Source: Streptomyces sp. NRRL S-31
GTDB lineage: Bacteria; Actinomycetota; Actinomycetes; Streptomycetales; Streptomycetaceae
NCBI RefSeq assembly: GCF_000718775.1
Contig: NZ_JOCB01000056.1
Coordinates: forward strand, 1-50,253
Direction of reading: 5' to 3'
DNA: 50,253 nucleotides
Position numbers and translations under genes: made by a program. Below the pieces are notes generated by a model. The model saw only the letters and a program-made list of their open reading frames with translations. It searched no databases and was not told the origin of the DNA. Shown one piece after another: positions 15,778 through 24,177 of this stretch; within the stretch, counting starts at the first letter, position 1; each line of letters begins with the position of its first letter.

Positions 15778-16763
15778 AGGCCGCCGTCATCGAGTCCGTG
15801 GGCCGCGCCGTCGTCACCGAGGTCCCCGACCCGGCGCCAGGGCCCCGTGAGGTCGTCGTCGAGGTCGCCGCCTGCGGCCTGTGCGGCACCGATCTGCACA
15901 TCCTCCAGGGTGAGTTCGCGCCCCGGCTGCCGATCGTCCCCGGGCACGAGTTCGCGGGCGAGGTGGTCGCGGTGGGCACCGGGGTCACCGAGGTGGCGAC
16001 CGGCGACCGGGTGGCCGTGGACCCCTCGCTGTACTGCTACGAGTGCCGGTACTGCCGTACCGGACACAACAACCTGTGCGAGCGGTGGGCCGCCATCGGC
16101 GTGACGACGGCGGGCGGGGCGGCCCGGTACGCCGTCGCCCCCGTGGCGAACTGCGTGAAGCTGCCCGAGCACGTGCGCACCGAGGACGCGGCCCTGGTGG
16201 AGCCCCTGTCCTGCGCGGTGCGCGGCTACGACGTCCTGCGGTCCCGGCTGGGCGCGCACGTCCTGATCTACGGTTCCGGGACCATGGGTCTGATGATGCT
16301 GGAGCTGGCCAAGCGGACCGGCGCGGCGAGCGTGGACGTGGTGGACGTCAACCCGGACCGTCTGGAGACGGCCCGCCGGCTCGGCGTCTCGGGCGCGGCG
16401 GGCGGCGCGGACGAGCTGGACCGCCCGCAGGGCTGGGACGTGGTGGTGGACGCGACCGGAAACGCGGCGGCGATCCAGGACGGCCTGGGCCGGGTGGCGA
16501 AGGCGGGCACGTTCCTCCAGTTCGGGGTGGCGGACTACGCGGCGCGCGTGACCATCGACCCGTACCGCGTCTACAACCAGGAGATCACGATCACCGGTTC
16601 GATGGCCGTGCTGCACAGCTTCGAGCGGGCGGCGGAACTGTTCGCGGGCGGGGTGCTGGACCCCGAGGTGTTCATCAGCGACCGGGTCCCGCTGGAGCGC
16701 TACCCGCAGGCACTGGAGCAGTTCGCGGCCGGGGTGGGCCGGAAGATCGTGGTGGTGCCGTAG
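15774..16763 (+). CDS. zinc-dependent alcohol/polyol dehydrogenase (MDR superfamily)
   Basis: 329 aa. Catalytic zinc ligands lie in ACGLCGTDLH and PGHEFAGEV, and four structural-zinc cysteines in YCYECRYCRTGHNNLC. The NAD-binding glycine motif is YGSGTMGLMML. This layout matches sorbitol/L-threonine/2,3-butanediol-type dehydrogenases. Position as last gene of the sugar ABC operon suggests it oxidises the imported substrate. The natural substrate cannot be fixed from sequence. Confidence 0.88.
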   Translation: MKAAVIESVGRAVVTEVPDPAPGPREVVVEVAACGLCGTDLHILQGEFAPRLPIVPGHEFAGEVVAVGTGVTEVATGDRVAVDPSLYCYECRYCRTGHNNLCERWAAIGVTTAGGAARYAVAPVANCVKLPEHVRTEDAALVEPLSCAVRGYDVLRSRLGAHVLIYGSGTMGLMMLELAKRTGAASVDVVDVNPDRLETARRLGVSGAAGGADELDRPQGWDVVVDATGNAAAIQDGLGRVAKAGTFLQFGVADYAARVTIDPYRVYNQEITITGSMAVLHSFERAAELFAGGVLDPEVFISDRVPLERYPQALEQFAAGVGRKIVVVP

Positions 16764-16838
16764 CGTGGGTTCCGGGCGGGTTCCGGCGGATTCCGACGGG
16801 TAAGGGAACGGTAAAGCGGCCTGGTTCGTTCACCCGGC

Positions 16839-17849
16839 ATGACAGCTATGACCCCAGGCTCGAACATCCCTCTCCCGGCCGCGCGCGTGACGGTGGACGT
16901 CTCCGCCCCGGTGCGGCTCGACGTGTCGGGCCTGCTGCTCACCGGCGACGGCAAGGTGCGCTCCGACGACGACTTCATCTTCTACAACCAGCCGAGCGGC
17001 CCCGGTGTGACGTACCGGTCGGGCGGCGGCGCGGCCCCTGACGCGGTCACGGTCGACACCGCCGCCGTGCCGCCGGACATCGAGAAGATCGTCGTCACCG
17101 CCAGCCCGGACGCCGCCGGCCAGACCTTCCAGGGCATCGAGCCGACGGCCACGATCCGGGACGCGGACGGCGGCGCCGTGCTGGCGACGTTCACCCCGCC
17201 GCGGCCGGCCGCCGCGCCCGCAGCGCCGCCGCAGCCGGCGTCCCCGCCACCCGCGCCGGTGCCGGGCGCCGGGAAGATCAGCCTGGACAAGGGCCGGGTC
17301 AGCCTCCAGAAGAACCAGACCGTGTCCCTGGTCAAGGGCGGCCGGCCGCTGCTCTCGCAGGTGCGGATGGGGCTCGGCTGGGAGCCGGCGTTCCGCGGCA
17401 AGGACATCGACCTGGACGCCTCGGTCATCGCCTACGGCCCCCGGCGCGAGCTCATCGACAGCTGCTACTTCGGCAAGCTGACGATCCTGAACGGCGCGAT
17501 CCGGCACTCCGGGGACAACCTGACCGGTGAGGGCGGGGGCGACGACGAGGCCATCACGGTCGACCTCGGCCGCCTGCCGCAGGAGGTCACCGGCCTGGTC
17601 TTCACGGTGAACTCCTTCTCCGGCCAGAAGTTCACGGAGGTCGCCAAGGCGTACTGCCGTCTGGTCGACGCGGCGACCGGCGAGGAACTGGTCCGCTTCG
17701 ACCTCACCGGCGCGGAGCCCCGGACGGGCGTGCTGATGGCCAAGCTGGTCCGCCAGTTCTCCGGCGAGTGGGACATGACGGCGCTGGGCGACTTCGTGAA
17801 GGCGCGGACCGTGCGGAACATGGTGGAGCCGGGGGCCAAGGCCCTGTAA
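16839..17849 (+). CDS. TerD-family protein with two TerD domains
   Basis: 336 aa. Residues about 12-115 form a degenerate TerD domain, residues 125-145 a Pro/Ala-rich linker and residues 148-330 a complete TerD domain (ISLDKGRVSLQKNQTVSL, DIDLDASVIAYG, SGDNLTGEGGGDDE). The second domain keeps the acidic calcium-binding residues of TerD; the first keeps SDDDFIFYNQP but has lost the GDNLTGEG motif. TerD proteins are linked to tellurite and general stress resistance, but no other ter gene is adjacent. Start could be ATG 16839 or 16848; no good ribosome site is visible. Confidence 0.85.
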   Translation: MTAMTPGSNIPLPAARVTVDVSAPVRLDVSGLLLTGDGKVRSDDDFIFYNQPSGPGVTYRSGGGAAPDAVTVDTAAVPPDIEKIVVTASPDAAGQTFQGIEPTATIRDADGGAVLATFTPPRPAAAPAAPPQPASPPPAPVPGAGKISLDKGRVSLQKNQTVSLVKGGRPLLSQVRMGLGWEPAFRGKDIDLDASVIAYGPRRELIDSCYFGKLTILNGAIRHSGDNLTGEGGGDDEAITVDLGRLPQEVTGLVFTVNSFSGQKFTEVAKAYCRLVDAATGEELVRFDLTGAEPRTGVLMAKLVRQFSGEWDMTALGDFVKARTVRNMVEPGAKAL

Positions 17850-17867
17850 CCGGGGCGCGGGCGGCCG

Positions 17868-17896
17868 CGCGGTTCCCCGCCCCTCGGGGAACCGCG
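17868..17896. terminator. bidirectional hairpin terminator
   Basis: Perfect 12-bp stem (CGCGGTTCCCCG and its complement) with a 5-nt loop, between the convergent TerD and TetR genes. Confidence 0.7.
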
Positions 17897-17943
17897 GTGC
17901 CGCCGGCCGCACGGTCCGCCGGCACGGCGGGAAGGCCCGTGCC

Positions 17944-18513
17944 TCAGCCGGCCCGCAGTCCCTCCGCGAGCAGGGACAGATAGCGGCGGATCTCCGGCTC
18001 TCCCGCCCCCGCCAGCTCCGCCGCCGACCCCACACCATGGGCCAGCCGCAACACCTCGATCGGCTCGACGTCCCCCCGGAGCGAACCGGCCCGCTGCGCC
18101 GCACCCACCAGCCGGGCCACCGCGCCCTGCACCACGGTCCCGCACGCCGTCAGCGCCGCCGCGCTGCCGTCCGTCACCGTCGAGCTGAGCAGCGCCCGCA
18201 TGCCCCGGGCTTGGATGGTGCCGACGCACAGCTCGTACAGCCACTCCAGCAGCGCCTCGCCCGGCGGCCGTTCCGCCGCCAGTTCGTCGGCCCGCGTTCC
18301 GAGCGCCTCGATCCGGTCCACGTACGCCGCCTCCAGCAGCGCCTGCCGGGTCGGGAAGTGCCGGTAGAGCGTGCCCGAGCCGACACCCGCCCGTTTGGCG
18401 ATGTCGTCGAGCGACGCGTTCTCCCCATGCGCGGCGAAGGCTTCCGAAGCCACCTTCAGCAACCGCTCGTGATTGCGCCGAGCGTCCGCGCGCATGGGCC
18501 TGCCCTGCGTCAT
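17944..18513 (-). CDS. TetR-family transcriptional regulator
   Basis: 189 aa from the ATG at 18513, which has GGGAG about 8 nt upstream. The DNA-binding domain is ILL-type with SLDDIAKRAGVGSGTLYRHFPTRQALLEAAY near residues 40-72. The C-terminal ligand domain matches the TetR group with GTIQARGMRALLSS, common in multidrug-type regulators of streptomycetes. No efflux gene is adjacent (TerD is convergent, phoX ends downstream of its start on the same strand), so its target is not clear; it may be autoregulatory only. Confidence 0.87.
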   Translation of the reverse strand: MTQGRPMRADARRNHERLLKVASEAFAAHGENASLDDIAKRAGVGSGTLYRHFPTRQALLEAAYVDRIEALGTRADELAAERPPGEALLEWLYELCVGTIQARGMRALLSSTVTDGSAAALTACGTVVQGAVARLVGAAQRAGSLRGDVEPIEVLRLAHGVGSAAELAGAGEPEIRRYLSLLAEGLRAG

Positions 18514-18639
18514 GCACCCACTCCCTCGCGGACGGGGACCCTCTCCGCATCCTATCGAGCGCCGGACACCGGCCACCGGCCCTCGTCCGGCGCGCGGCGC
18601 TCACCGGGGGGGGCGGGCCGGACGAGGAGAGATGACGAA

Positions 18640-18676
18640 GCCGCCGGGGCCGTCGGCTGCCGACGGCCCCGGCGGC
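18640..18676 (-). terminator. phoX terminator
   Basis: Perfect 17-bp GC-rich stem with a CTG loop, 40 nt beyond the phoX stop codon on the minus strand. Confidence 0.7.
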
Positions 18677-18715
18677 CCGGGGAAGGGGGGTGCGCTCAGC
18701 CGCGCGGGGGCACGG

Positions 18716-20167
18716 TCACCGCTGCTGCCGCTTCCAGGGGCCGGTGATGGCGAGCATGATGCCGGGCGTCTGGATGTTGGCGTACAGGGTCCGGCCGTCG
18801 GGCGAGAAGGTGACGCCGGTGAACTCGCTGTACTCCGGCTCCTCGGCGGTGCCGATGTTCAGCTCGTTGCGGGCGATCGGGTAGGTCCGGCCGCTCTCGG
18901 TGGCGCCGAACAGGTGCTGGACGCCCTCGCCGTCCTCGGCGATGACCAGGCCGCCGTACGGGGAGACGGTGATGTTGTCCGGGCCGTCGAAGGCGCCGTC
19001 CGCGGACGGGTCGGGGTTCACGCCGAGCAGCACCTTCAGGGTGAGGGTGCGGCGCTTCGGGTCGTAGAACCAGACCTGGCCGTCATGCCGGACCGGACTC
19101 TCCGCGCGGGCGTAGGAGGAGACCACGTAGGCGCCGCCGTCGGCCCACCACATGCCCTCCAGCTTGCGGGCGCGGGTGACCTGGCCGTCGGTGAACTGCT
19201 TGCGGACGGACGTGGTGCGGGCGTCACGGTCGGGGACGTCCACCCAGTCCACGCCGTAGACGGTGCCGGTCCTGGTGGCGCGGGACAGGTCGTCCACGAA
19301 CTTGCCGCCGGAGTCGAAGCACTTGAACGCCTGGAGCACACCGGCGTCGTCGGCGAGGGTGCGCAGCCTGCCGCGGCCGTGGCGGAAGCCCTCCGGCGGG
19401 GTCCAGCGGTAGAACAGGCCGTTGGGGCCCGAGGCGTCCTCGGTGAGGTAGAGGTGGCCGCGCTTGGGGTCGACCACGACGGCCTCGTGGGCGTAGCGGC
19501 CCAGGGCCTTGACGGGCTTGGGGTCGCGGTTGGCCCGGCGGTCCTCCGGGTCGACCTCGAAGACGTAGCCGTGGTCCTTGGTGAAGCCGTTCTTGCCGGC
19601 CTTGTCCTCGGTCTCCTCGCAGGTCAGCCAGGTGCCCCACGGGGTGCTGCCGCCCGCGCAGTTGGTGGCGGTACCGGCGATGCCCACCCACTCGGCGACC
19701 TGGCCGCCGCGGCGGACCTCGACCACCGTGCAGCCGCCCGCGGCCGCCGGGTCGTAGACGAGGCCCTCGGCGAGCGGCACCGGGTGCGGCCACTGGGCGC
19801 GGGCGCCGGCCAGCTCGTGGTTGTTGACGAGGAGGGTGGCGCCGCGGGGGCCTTCGAAGGTGGCGGTGCCGTCGTGGTTGGACGGCGTGAAATCGCCGGA
19901 CTCCAGCTTGGTCCGGCCGCTGTAGGTGATGACGTCGTAACGGAAGCCGGCGGGCAGGGCCAGGATGCCGGCCGGGTCGGGGAGCAGCGGTCCGTAGCCG
20001 GGGCCGTGGTGGTGGCCGCCGTGCGCCGACCCGGCCCCGGCGCTCTCGGTCTCCGTGGCGGCGAGGGCGTTCGGCGCGGTGGCGAGGGCGCCGACGCTGC
20101 CCGCCAGGGCGACCCCGGCGCCGGTGATCGCTGAAGTCCTGGCGAAGTCCCTGCGGGTGAGCGACAT
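18716..20167 (-). CDS. PhoX-family (DUF839) secreted alkaline phosphatase
   Basis: 483 aa. A Tat signal is clear: TRRDFARTSAITGAGVALAG, then an Ala-rich cleavage region near residue 37. The mature protein is the PhoX beta-propeller type: TLLVNNHE, WGTWLTCEET, YAHEAVVVDP, HLYLTEDA, GVTFSPDGRTLYANIQTPG. PhoX enzymes bind calcium and iron and release phosphate from esters outside the cell after folded export by Tat. The ATG at 20167 has AGGAG 6 nt upstream. A three-unit PHO box precedes it, so it is likely induced by PhoP on phosphate starvation. Confidence 0.9.
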   Translation of the reverse strand: MSLTRRDFARTSAITGAGVALAGSVGALATAPNALAATETESAGAGSAHGGHHHGPGYGPLLPDPAGILALPAGFRYDVITYSGRTKLESGDFTPSNHDGTATFEGPRGATLLVNNHELAGARAQWPHPVPLAEGLVYDPAAAGGCTVVEVRRGGQVAEWVGIAGTATNCAGGSTPWGTWLTCEETEDKAGKNGFTKDHGYVFEVDPEDRRANRDPKPVKALGRYAHEAVVVDPKRGHLYLTEDASGPNGLFYRWTPPEGFRHGRGRLRTLADDAGVLQAFKCFDSGGKFVDDLSRATRTGTVYGVDWVDVPDRDARTTSVRKQFTDGQVTRARKLEGMWWADGGAYVVSSYARAESPVRHDGQVWFYDPKRRTLTLKVLLGVNPDPSADGAFDGPDNITVSPYGGLVIAEDGEGVQHLFGATESGRTYPIARNELNIGTAEEPEYSEFTGVTFSPDGRTLYANIQTPGIMLAITGPWKRQQR

Positions 20168-20239
20168 GGTGTCTCCTGTGACGACGGTGGTGGTGCTGGG
20201 GAGGGTGGGGGACCTCGGTTCGGCGCACACGCTCCCGCC

Positions 20240-20272
20240 CGTCGCTGAACAGGAGTTGAACGCCGGGCTACC
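20240..20272 (-). promoter_or_regulatory. PHO box upstream of phoX
   Basis: Three consecutive 11-nt direct units on the minus strand: GGTAGCCCGGC, GTTCAACTCCT and GTTCAGCGACG. The Streptomyces PhoP consensus unit is GTTCAYCYRGC-like; the first unit matches its 3' half and the other two match its GTTCA core. The site is 73-105 nt upstream of the phoX ATG. Confidence 0.65.
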
Positions 20273-20336
20273 ACCGTTGCGCTTGTTCCATGAATCCGTT
20301 TCCGGACACCCATGGCGGATCAAAGGAGACGTGCGG

Positions 20337-20520
20337 ACCATGTGTGGCGCGGGCGGCAGCGGACCACCCCACCGGCGGCCCCGGCCGCGAACCACCTGCG
20401 CCGCGGGCGGGAACGGACCGCCTCACCGGCGGCCCCGGCCGCGAACCACCTGCACCGCAGGCGGGAACGAACCACGGCCGCGAACCACCTGCGGCGCGGG
20501 CGGCGGCGGGCCACTCGCCG
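20337..20520. repeat. 54-bp tandem repeat array
   Basis: The segment ACCACCTGCGCCGCGGGCGG and its variants recurs at 20337, 20391, 20445 and 20484. The first three are 54 bp apart; the last is 39 bp on, a 15-bp shortening. Units also contain ACCGGCGGCCCCGGCCGCGA. All spacings are multiples of three. The array lies between phoX and the stop of the gene at 20560 and has no recognisable coding function. Confidence 0.85.
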
Positions 20521-20559
20521 ACGTGCCCGGCGCGGGCCCGGCCACCGCCCGCCGACGGC

Positions 20560-21984
20560 TCACCCGCCCTGCTGGGAGCGCGCCTTGAACGCCGCCTTGC
20601 GCGCCTCCTTGGCCACCTTCTTGTCCGGGTGCAGCCGCCCCATCGCGTCCAGCACCTCGGCGGTGGCGGGGTGGTCCACCCGCCAGGCCGCCGCGAAGAA
20701 CCCGCTGTGCTGGGCGGCCAGCCCCTCGGCCAGGTCCCGCAGCTCCGCGGAGTTGCCCTCGGCCTTCAGCTGCGCGGCGAGCGTGTCGACGGTCAGCCAG
20801 AACACCATCTCCTGCGACGGCGCCGGGACGTCCGCGGCGCCCCGCTCGCTCAGCCAGACCCGGGCGAGCCCGCCCAGCTCGGGGTCGTCCAGCACCTCCC
20901 GCAACGCGGGTTCGGCCTCGGCGTCCAGCAGCGACAGCGCCTGCTGGCAGCGCAGCCGGCGCAGCGGGGCGTCCGGGTCCGCGCCGCGTGCCGCGGCCAG
21001 CAACTCGCGTGCCGCGGCGAGCGGTTCGCGACGGCCCAGCCACTGCTCGGTCTCGGCCCGGGCGGCGGTGCGGCCGAACCGGGCGGTGCCGTCGAGCAGC
21101 GCGTCCGCGCCCTTGTCGACCAGCGCGCCGACGGCCGGCGCCTCGAACCCGGCCTCCAGCAGCCGTGCCCGCAGTCCGTACACACCGAGCGGGGTGAGCC
21201 GGACCATGCCGTAGCGGGAGACGTCGGTCTCGTCCACGGGCGCGGCGGGCTCCTCGTCGGCGTCGGCCATCAGGGCCTCGTCCACCGGCCGGTACGCCAC
21301 GAGTCCGGACGGCTCCAGCGCGCGGAACTGGTCGTCCAGCCGCATCATCGCGTCGGAGACCTGCTCCAGGACGTCGTTGGTGGGCTCCCCCATGCCGTCG
21401 GGCACGAGCATCGACGCGGCGAGGGCGGGCAGCGGGACGGGGTCCTCGCCGGAGCCGTCGGCGCCGGCGGTCAGCAGGTAGAGGTTGCCGAGGACGCCGT
21501 CGAGGAACTCCGCGTCGGCCTCCGGGTTCCAGTCGAGTGACGTGAAATCGACCTCGCCGCCCTCCTCCAGCGCGTCGACCAGGTCGTCCAGGTCGGGGAC
21601 GGCCGCGTCGGCGATGACGGTCTCCAGCGCGGCGAGCCACACCTGAAGCACGTCCCGCGGGGAGCCGGTGAGCCGCGCCAGCCCCTCCCCCGCGCGGACG
21701 GTGCCGGCCGCCTCGTCCACGATCTCGACCAGACCGGCGTCCACGGCGATCCGCCAGGCCTCACTGGCGTAGGCGGCGGCGTCGTCCCCGGTGAGTCCGA
21801 GCAGGTCGGCGGCGGCCGGCAGCTGCTCCTCGACCAGGGCCCCACCGGCGTCCACGCGGGTGCCGGGACCGGCCCAGCGGGCGAGGCGGGCGGCTCGGGA
21901 GAGCAACGGCGTGGACAGCGCGGCACGCGCCAGCTCCGCTTCGGGACGCAGCCGCGCGGGCGGCAGGGGGGAGCTGTCTGACAT
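20560..21984 (-). CDS. conserved protein of unknown function
   Basis: 474 aa, soluble, no signal or membrane segment. Mostly alpha-helical, acidic in the middle (DLDDLVDALEEGGEVDF, DADEEPAAPVDETD), with a short winged-helix-like stretch YGMVRLTPLGVYGLRARLLEAG near residue 265 and helical repeats after residue 310 (AARELLAAARG, LRRLRCQQALSLLDAEAEPALREVL). The C-terminus is basic (HPDKKVAKEARKAAFKARSQ). I recognise it as a type conserved in streptomycetes but can assign no function. The start ATG at 21984 follows GAGGAG. It is divergent from the secreted nuclease gene. Confidence 0.75.
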   Translation of the reverse strand: MSDSSPLPPARLRPEAELARAALSTPLLSRAARLARWAGPGTRVDAGGALVEEQLPAAADLLGLTGDDAAAYASEAWRIAVDAGLVEIVDEAAGTVRAGEGLARLTGSPRDVLQVWLAALETVIADAAVPDLDDLVDALEEGGEVDFTSLDWNPEADAEFLDGVLGNLYLLTAGADGSGEDPVPLPALAASMLVPDGMGEPTNDVLEQVSDAMMRLDDQFRALEPSGLVAYRPVDEALMADADEEPAAPVDETDVSRYGMVRLTPLGVYGLRARLLEAGFEAPAVGALVDKGADALLDGTARFGRTAARAETEQWLGRREPLAAARELLAAARGADPDAPLRRLRCQQALSLLDAEAEPALREVLDDPELGGLARVWLSERGAADVPAPSQEMVFWLTVDTLAAQLKAEGNSAELRDLAEGLAAQHSGFFAAAWRVDHPATAEVLDAMGRLHPDKKVAKEARKAAFKARSQQGG

Positions 21985-22251
21985 CGGCTGAATCTCCTCG
22001 GACCGAGAAACGGGCTCAGCCGCTCAGCCTAGACGGATATCCACCCATGCCGCCCGGTTCATCTCCCCGTAAGCATCCGTACATGGCCGAAACCTTGACA
22101 ACTTCCCGGGCCAGGCAGGAGATTGACGCGCGTAGAAGTTGGGGGGACAACGGTTCACTCGGCTCTGCGCGTGTCACGGAGGGCCACCGGCCCGGCACGC
22201 TCCCGTTCCGTCCTCGTCCCGGCGCTCACGCATGTACCCGGAGGGAATCCC

Positions 22252-24078
22252 TTGCCGAGCAGGTCTTCCGCGCGCCTCGCCGCGCTCACCGTCGCCGCCG
22301 TATGCGGCGTGGCGTCCGCCGTCGTCCTCACCTCTCCCGCGCACGCCGACTCGGTGCGCGTCCACGACGTCCAGGGCACGACCCGGATATCCCCGTTCGC
22401 CGGGCAGAAGGTGACGGACGTGCCGGGCATCGTCACGGCCACGCGCACCTACGGCTCCTCCAAGGGCTTCTGGCTCCAGGACCCGGACCCGGACGACGAT
22501 CCCGCCACCAGCGAGGGCGTGTTCGTCTTCACCAGCTCCACGCCGAAGGTCGCGGTCGGCGACTCGGTGACGGTGACCGGCACGGTGACCGAGTACGTGC
22601 CGGGCGGCGCCTCGTCCGGCAACCAGTCGCTGACGGAGATCACCAAGCCGGCCGTCACCACCGTCTCCACGGGCAACGCGCTCCCGGCGCCCACCGTGAT
22701 CGACGCGGACTCGGTGCCGGACGCGTACACGCCACAGGGCGACAGCGCCGCGGCCGGCTCGGTCAACGGCCTGACTCTGGACCCGTCGGCGTACGCCCTG
22801 GACTACTACGAGTCCCTGGAGGGCATGAACGTCCAGGTCGCGGACGTCCGGGTGGTCACCGCGACCGACCCGTACAGCGAGCTGTGGGTCACCGTGAAGC
22901 CCGGGGAGCACCGCAGCCGCCGCGGCGGCACGGTCTACGGCTCCTACACGTCCCAGAACACCGGCCGCCTCCAGATCCAGTCGCTGGGCGCCACCGCCGA
23001 CTTCCCCCAGGTGAACGTCGGAGACACCCTGAAGGGCAGCACCACCGGCCCGCTGGACTTCAACCAGTACGGCGGCTACACCCTGGTCGCGAGCCGGCTC
23101 GGCACCCCGGCCGACGGCGGCCTGGAGCGCGAGACGACGCGGCGGCAGGCGCGCGGCGAGCTGGCGGTGGCGACGTACAACGTCGAGAACCTCGACCCGT
23201 CGGACGCCACCTTCGACCGGCACGCCGCCGCGATCGTGAACCACCTGAGGTCGCCGGACATCGTGTCCCTGGAGGAGATCCAGGACAACAACGGAGCCAA
23301 GGACGACGGCACAGTCGACGCGGACCGGACCGTGACCAAGCTGATCGACGCGATCGTCGCGGCGGGCGGTCCGACGTACGACTGGCGCTCGGTCAACCCG
23401 GTCAACGACCAGGACGGCGGCGAGCCCGGCGGCAACATCCGCCAGGTGTTCCTGTTCAACCCGGAGCGGGTGTCCTTCGTGGACCGCGCGGGCGGCGGCC
23501 CGACCACCGCGGTCGGCGTCACCAAGGTGCACGGCAAGGCCCGGCTGACGGCCTCGCCGGGACGGATCGACCCGGCGAACGCGGCCTGGAGCAACAGCCG
23601 CAAGCCGCTGGCGGGAGAGTTCTCCTTCCGCGGCGAGACGGTCTTCGTGATCGCCAACCACCTCAACTCCAAGGGCGGCGACCAGGGCCTGACCTCGCAG
23701 TACCAGCCGCCGGTGCGCAGCTCGGAGGTGCAGCGGCACGCCCAGGCGACGGTGGTGAACGCGTTCGTCAAGGACATCCTGTCCGTGCAGAAGAACGCCG
23801 ACGTCATCGCGCTCGGCGACATGAACGACTTCGAGTTCTCCGGGACCGCGCGGATCCTGGAGGGCGACGGCGAGCTGTGGTCGGCGATCGAGTCGCTGCC
23901 CCGGAACGAGCGCTACACCTACGACTACCAGGGCAACCAGCAGGTCCTGGACCAGATCCTGATCAGCCCGGCGATCCGGCGCGGCGGCGGCTTCGAGTAC
24001 GACAGCGTGCACATCAACTCGGAGTTCCGCGACCAGATCAGCGACCACGACCCGCAGGTGCTGCGGTTCCGTCCGTGA
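22252..24078 (+). CDS. secreted endonuclease/exonuclease/phosphatase-family nuclease (ExeM/NucH-like)
   Basis: 608 aa from a TTG at 22252, chosen because GGAGG lies 7 nt upstream and the product then begins directly with a Sec signal peptide (ending near AHA-DS, residue 32). Residues about 35-200 form an OB-fold-like N-terminal domain as in extracellular nucleases; the EEP catalytic domain starts at LAVATYNVENLDP (about 305), with SLEEIQDNNG, FVIANHLNSKGGDQ, ALGDMNDFE and the final SDHDPQVL carrying the catalytic His/Asp/Glu set. It would degrade extracellular DNA or RNA, providing phosphate and nucleosides. A single PHO-like unit lies upstream. Confidence 0.88.
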   Translation: MPSRSSARLAALTVAAVCGVASAVVLTSPAHADSVRVHDVQGTTRISPFAGQKVTDVPGIVTATRTYGSSKGFWLQDPDPDDDPATSEGVFVFTSSTPKVAVGDSVTVTGTVTEYVPGGASSGNQSLTEITKPAVTTVSTGNALPAPTVIDADSVPDAYTPQGDSAAAGSVNGLTLDPSAYALDYYESLEGMNVQVADVRVVTATDPYSELWVTVKPGEHRSRRGGTVYGSYTSQNTGRLQIQSLGATADFPQVNVGDTLKGSTTGPLDFNQYGGYTLVASRLGTPADGGLERETTRRQARGELAVATYNVENLDPSDATFDRHAAAIVNHLRSPDIVSLEEIQDNNGAKDDGTVDADRTVTKLIDAIVAAGGPTYDWRSVNPVNDQDGGEPGGNIRQVFLFNPERVSFVDRAGGGPTTAVGVTKVHGKARLTASPGRIDPANAAWSNSRKPLAGEFSFRGETVFVIANHLNSKGGDQGLTSQYQPPVRSSEVQRHAQATVVNAFVKDILSVQKNADVIALGDMNDFEFSGTARILEGDGELWSAIESLPRNERYTYDYQGNQQVLDQILISPAIRRGGGFEYDSVHINSEFRDQISDHDPQVLRFRP

Positions 24079-24085
24079 CATGTGC

Positions 24086-24123
24086 GGCGGGGCCGCCCGG
24101 GCACCCGCCCGGACGGCCCCGCC
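24086..24123. terminator. bidirectional hairpin terminator
   Basis: Sixteen-position stem with one mismatch, closed by a 6-nt loop, between the convergent nuclease and DUF3618 genes. Confidence 0.65.
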
Positions 24124-24177
24124 ACGCCGGGTGACCGGCACTCGGTGGCGCGGCGCCGCTCCTGTCGAGCGGACCGT

